From positions 1 to 8,718 of the forward strand of contig MIDO01000005.1 of assembly GCA_001831055.1 (NCBI GenBank): a stretch of 8,718 nucleotides of DNA, in the 5' to 3' direction. The position numbers were made by a program, and so were the translations under genes. Below the pieces are notes generated by a model. It saw only the letters and a list, made by a program, of their open reading frames with translations. It was not told the DNA's origin and did not search any database. The stretch is from Verrucomicrobia bacterium GWC2_42_7. GTDB lineage: Bacteria > Verrucomicrobiota > Verrucomicrobiia > Opitutales > GWC2-42-7-A. Below are positions 7,197 through 8,718 of this stretch, piece by piece; position 1 is the stretch's first letter, and each line of letters begins with the position of its first letter.

Positions 7197-7217
7197 ATAA
7201 TCTTTCCTAAAGATTAT
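7197..7217. repeat. Central hairpin between two head-to-head repeat copies
   Basis: ATAATCTTT and AAAGATTAT are perfect 9-bp complements around a CCT loop. A wider pair, GAATACAA (7224-7231) and TTGTATTC (7256-7263), lies next to it. Both sit between the inverted copies at 7056-7157 and 7286-7390. With them, the 299-bp gap between the adaptor stop and the pump start is almost fully occupied by inverted repeats; I see no gene in it. Confidence 0.5.
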
Positions 7218-7285
7218 GAGGGTGAATACAACTGAGAATCGAGGCATCTTTAGGCTTGTATTCGAAAGGGCTCAACCGTGAATTT

Positions 7286-7390
7286 ATTTGGCGAGCAAAA
7301 TCTGTAAGATTTTGTTCACCAAATCATTGGTTTTTCTTGGGAAGGTCGCTGAAACCCTTCTTTTTTCCCTCAAAAAGAAGGGTTTCAGCG
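7286..7390 (-). repeat. Palindromic repeat copy (reverse), overlapping the adaptor 3' end
   Basis: Read on the minus strand, hairpin A has perfect 19-bp arms (7372-7390 and 7347-7365; sequence CGCTGAAACCCTTCTTTTT) with a six-base loop. Next comes the core ACCTTCCCAAGAAAAACCA (7328-7346) followed by ATGAT, then hairpin B (7286-7324) with 18-base arms, a three-base loop and two mismatches. Hairpin A and the core are in the reading frame of the adaptor gene and encode its C-terminal tail; the TGA in the core is the adaptor stop. The bases after hairpin A on the minus strand (CAGCGCCTCCATTTTCAGTATATTTTCC) loosely resemble the family's outer ends, so the element may extend to about 7410. Confidence 0.75.
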
Positions 7391-8394
7391 CCTCCATTTT
7401 CAGTATATTTTCCCATACAAGCTTGCACTGGGCAGCCGTCATACAATTTACTTTGACCGCGAAGGATGACGGTATCGTCTTTTAGCAATCCGCTGGTTAT
7501 TTCGATCTTTGTATCGCCGCGCAATCCGATCTCAATGGGTTGCAGTTTAGCTAACCCGTTTTTGACCAAATAGATGTGCATTTTCCCTTTTTGAAGAAAA
7601 ATAGCTTCCTGAAGGAGACCTAATGCACGTTCTCGTTTAGAGGATTCCAATCTGACCCTTACGGTGCCACCTATATTGAAAGTTAAGACTTCCGGCTTTA
7701 CTTTGATGGCGCCCATGTGGGTATCAGGGTCGAGGGATTTTTGAACCGATTGGATGAGTCCCAAGTACTTGTCGTTAATAATGGCCGTTTGTCCTTCTTT
7801 CAATAATCCTATAACATCCTCAGGGACATCAACATAGACATGCAAGTGCTGAATGTCGCAAAACTCAACCAAGGGATCACCTGCCTTAACGGCAGAGCCT
7901 TCTGAGACTTTGAACATACCGCAAACTCCATCAAACGGCGCTAAAAAGAGTGTATTTTCTAAAGCTTTTTTTGCTTTTTCGACATTTATTTGCTCGTAAA
8001 GCCAGCGTTCTTTAGCGGATTCTTTTGCTTTTTGACTTTCATGTTGGCTGTTAAACAAGCCCTTGTACCGATCAAAATCCCTTTTAGCGTATTTTTCTTT
8101 GTTTCTGCACAATTCATATTCCCGCTGAAGGTTATCATTTTTTAATTGTAGTAACAAAGTATCTTTTCTAATAAAAGAGCCCGGAGTGACTGCTATTTTC
8201 TGAACAATACCACTTACCTCTGAATACAAAAGTGCTTGCCTATCAGACTTTACAATACCGACCAAACTTACAGTCCTAGATATCATCTCTGGCTTGACAT
8301 GCATCACTTCTACAACAATGGGCTGCGCGTCGTCCCCCCATGCGTTATGCATCAGAAAGATACCCAGCAATAAACTAAAAAAAGCCCTGCGCAT
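7324..8394 (-). CDS. RND efflux periplasmic adaptor (membrane fusion protein)
   Basis: The product is the periplasmic link between the RND pump and an outer-membrane channel. It has 356 residues. The N-terminus MRRAFFSLLLGIFLMHNAWG is a Sec signal with likely cleavage after AWG (residue 20); there is no lipobox Cys, so it is not a lipoprotein. The half-lipoyl motif EVSGIVQKIAVTPG is at 59-72, a helical hairpin spans about 85-148, and the second lipoyl half APFDGVCGMFKVSEGSAV lies at 152-169. A beta-barrel domain and a membrane-proximal domain follow, ending near LYDGCPVQA (317-325). Residues 335-356 (GAETLLFEGKKKGFSD, then LPKKNQ) are encoded by a palindromic repeat and look like an added tail. 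No Shine-Dalgarno sequence precedes the ATG. It is upstream of the pump gene in the same direction, so co-transcription is likely despite the hairpins between them. Confidence 0.93.
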   Translation of the reverse strand: MRRAFFSLLLGIFLMHNAWGDDAQPIVVEVMHVKPEMISRTVSLVGIVKSDRQALLYSEVSGIVQKIAVTPGSFIRKDTLLLQLKNDNLQREYELCRNKEKYAKRDFDRYKGLFNSQHESQKAKESAKERWLYEQINVEKAKKALENTLFLAPFDGVCGMFKVSEGSAVKAGDPLVEFCDIQHLHVYVDVPEDVIGLLKEGQTAIINDKYLGLIQSVQKSLDPDTHMGAIKVKPEVLTFNIGGTVRVRLESSKRERALGLLQEAIFLQKGKMHIYLVKNGLAKLQPIEIGLRGDTKIEITSGLLKDDTVILRGQSKLYDGCPVQACMGKYTENGGAETLLFEGKKKGFSDLPKKNQ

Positions 8395-8402
8395 GTGGTG
8401 TG

Positions 8403-8602
8403 TTAAAGTTAATTTCTAATGACAATGCCGGAACCCCTTTCTTTTTGAAGTAAAAAAGAAAGGGGTTCCGGACCTCCCCCAAGAAAAACTAATGATCGAG
8501 CTGGACAAATCCTTCGAATTTGTTCAGTCCGATGGGATTCGGTTCTTTTCTGGTATTGAAAACAACCATCTTTTTGAGTCAATAGATTTTCAATTTACTA
8601 TA
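8403..8602. mobile_element. MITE-like palindromic element, copy E4 (most complete, ~200 bp)
   Basis: The right end GTCAATAGATTTTC...TTTACTATA (8578-8602) is inverted relative to the left end TTAAAGTTAATTTCTAATGAC (8403-8423), which is eroded. Hairpin A has perfect 19-bp arms (CCGGAACCCCTTTCTTTTT at 8428-8446, complement at 8453-8471) with a GAAGTA loop. The core CCCAAGAAAAACTAATGAT is at 8478-8496. Hairpin B (8501-8512 with 8516-8527, loop TTC) has one mismatch and one wobble. AAACAACCATCT (8560-8571), also in copy E1, follows. The left end lies 8 bases upstream of the adaptor ATG, so the element separates that gene from any older promoter. Confidence 0.75.
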
Positions 8603-8626
8603 AATCTACAAACTTTATTCAGTTTC

Positions 8627-8639
8627 TGCTATAGTAGCA
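8627..8639 (+). promoter_or_regulatory. Possible extended -10 promoter for a gene beyond the window
   Basis: TGCTATAGT has the TG-N-TATAGT form of an extended -10 box, like TGCTATATA at 15-23. It also lies in a small palindrome (TGCTA/TAGCA), so the match could be coincidental. No convincing -35 is present. If used, it would point towards the right edge, with two hairpins in the leader. Confidence 0.3.
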
Positions 8640-8645
8640 TCTTGC

Positions 8646-8707
8646 AATAAAGTCATTACAACTTTATTCCTCTCGCCGAAGAAAAATTTTTAATTTTTCT
8701 TCGGCGA
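8646..8707. terminator. Tandem strong hairpins at the right edge
   Basis: The first hairpin pairs AATAAAGT (8646-8653) with ACTTTATT (8661-8668) around seven bases. The second is a perfect 16-bp stem, TCGCCGAAGAAAAATT (8673-8688) with its complement (8692-8707) and a TTT loop. They could be a terminator for a minus-strand gene outside the window or structured leader for a plus-strand gene. The second also has the layout of hairpin A of the repeat family, but with different sequence. Confidence 0.45.
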
Positions 8708-8718
8708 CATTCGCCTTT

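Noticed and set aside
7026..7485. Several short frames over the adaptor-pump gap (for example 7026-7247 and 7256-7485)
   Set aside because: They are translations of the inverted repeat copies, explaining their similar SVRFxSPN residue strings; there is no sign of coding constraint.
3232..8602. CRISPR array
   Set aside because: The repeats are palindromic, dispersed over 5 kb, in both orientations and of varying length, with no regular spacers or cas genes.
8395..8718. tRNA or other known structured RNA gene
   Set aside because: Hairpins are present but no cloverleaf, anticodon arm or CCA-type end can be drawn.

Overview
The window suggests a Gram-negative bacterium of the PVC group. My best guess is Verrucomicrobiota of the Opitutia/Puniceicoccales kind, and this is inference from remembered family resemblance, not a search. 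Pointers are the MraY type (full length, with an N-terminus and a RDKSEV/LADLHAGKK stretch of the kind I associate with that lineage), a 33-residue AURKAIP1/COX24-type ribosomal protein, two envelope energy or efflux systems that need an outer membrane, moderate-to-low GC, and starts mostly without a Shine-Dalgarno sequence. Chlamydiota or another PVC lineage is not excluded.

Layout. 1-92: leader with an extended -10 promoter element. 93-1981 (+): a three-gene envelope motor operon, an ExbB/TolQ proton-channel protein, an ExbD/TolR partner joined by an ATGA overlap, and an unrecognised single-pass membrane protein with a TonB-like C-terminus. 2028-3131 (-): mraY, convergent with the operon and outside any dcw cluster. 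3132-3601: no gene; one MITE-like element and several hairpins. 3602-3703 (-): a 33-codon gene for a bS22/mS38-type ribosomal protein. 3704-3904: no gene; a second MITE-like element. 3905-7024 (-) and 7324-8394 (-): an RND efflux pump and its periplasmic adaptor, in the order adaptor then pump, separated by 299 bp made almost wholly of repeats. 8395-8718: no gene; a third MITE-like element, then an extended -10 site and two strong hairpins.

How the genes work together. The ExbB/ExbD/TonB-like trio would use the proton gradient for work at the outer membrane. The adaptor and RND pump would export small molecules through a TolC-like channel that is not encoded here. MraY makes lipid I for peptidoglycan. 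The small basic protein belongs to the ribosome.

The most unusual content is a family of palindromic elements. At least five related copies lie between 3232 and 8602, all in intergenic DNA or at gene ends. The fuller copies have terminal inverted repeats of the type TATAGTAAA...CTATTGAC, flanked or ended by TA. Inside is a strong hairpin (A) whose two arms differ between copies but stay complementary, a conserved core close to CCCAAGAAAAACYAATGAT, and a second variable hairpin (B). One copy is read in frame as the last ~22 residues of the adaptor, and another supplies the stop codon of the RND pump. A second oddity is the ExbD homologue, which has Ala where the transmembrane Asp of the family is expected.
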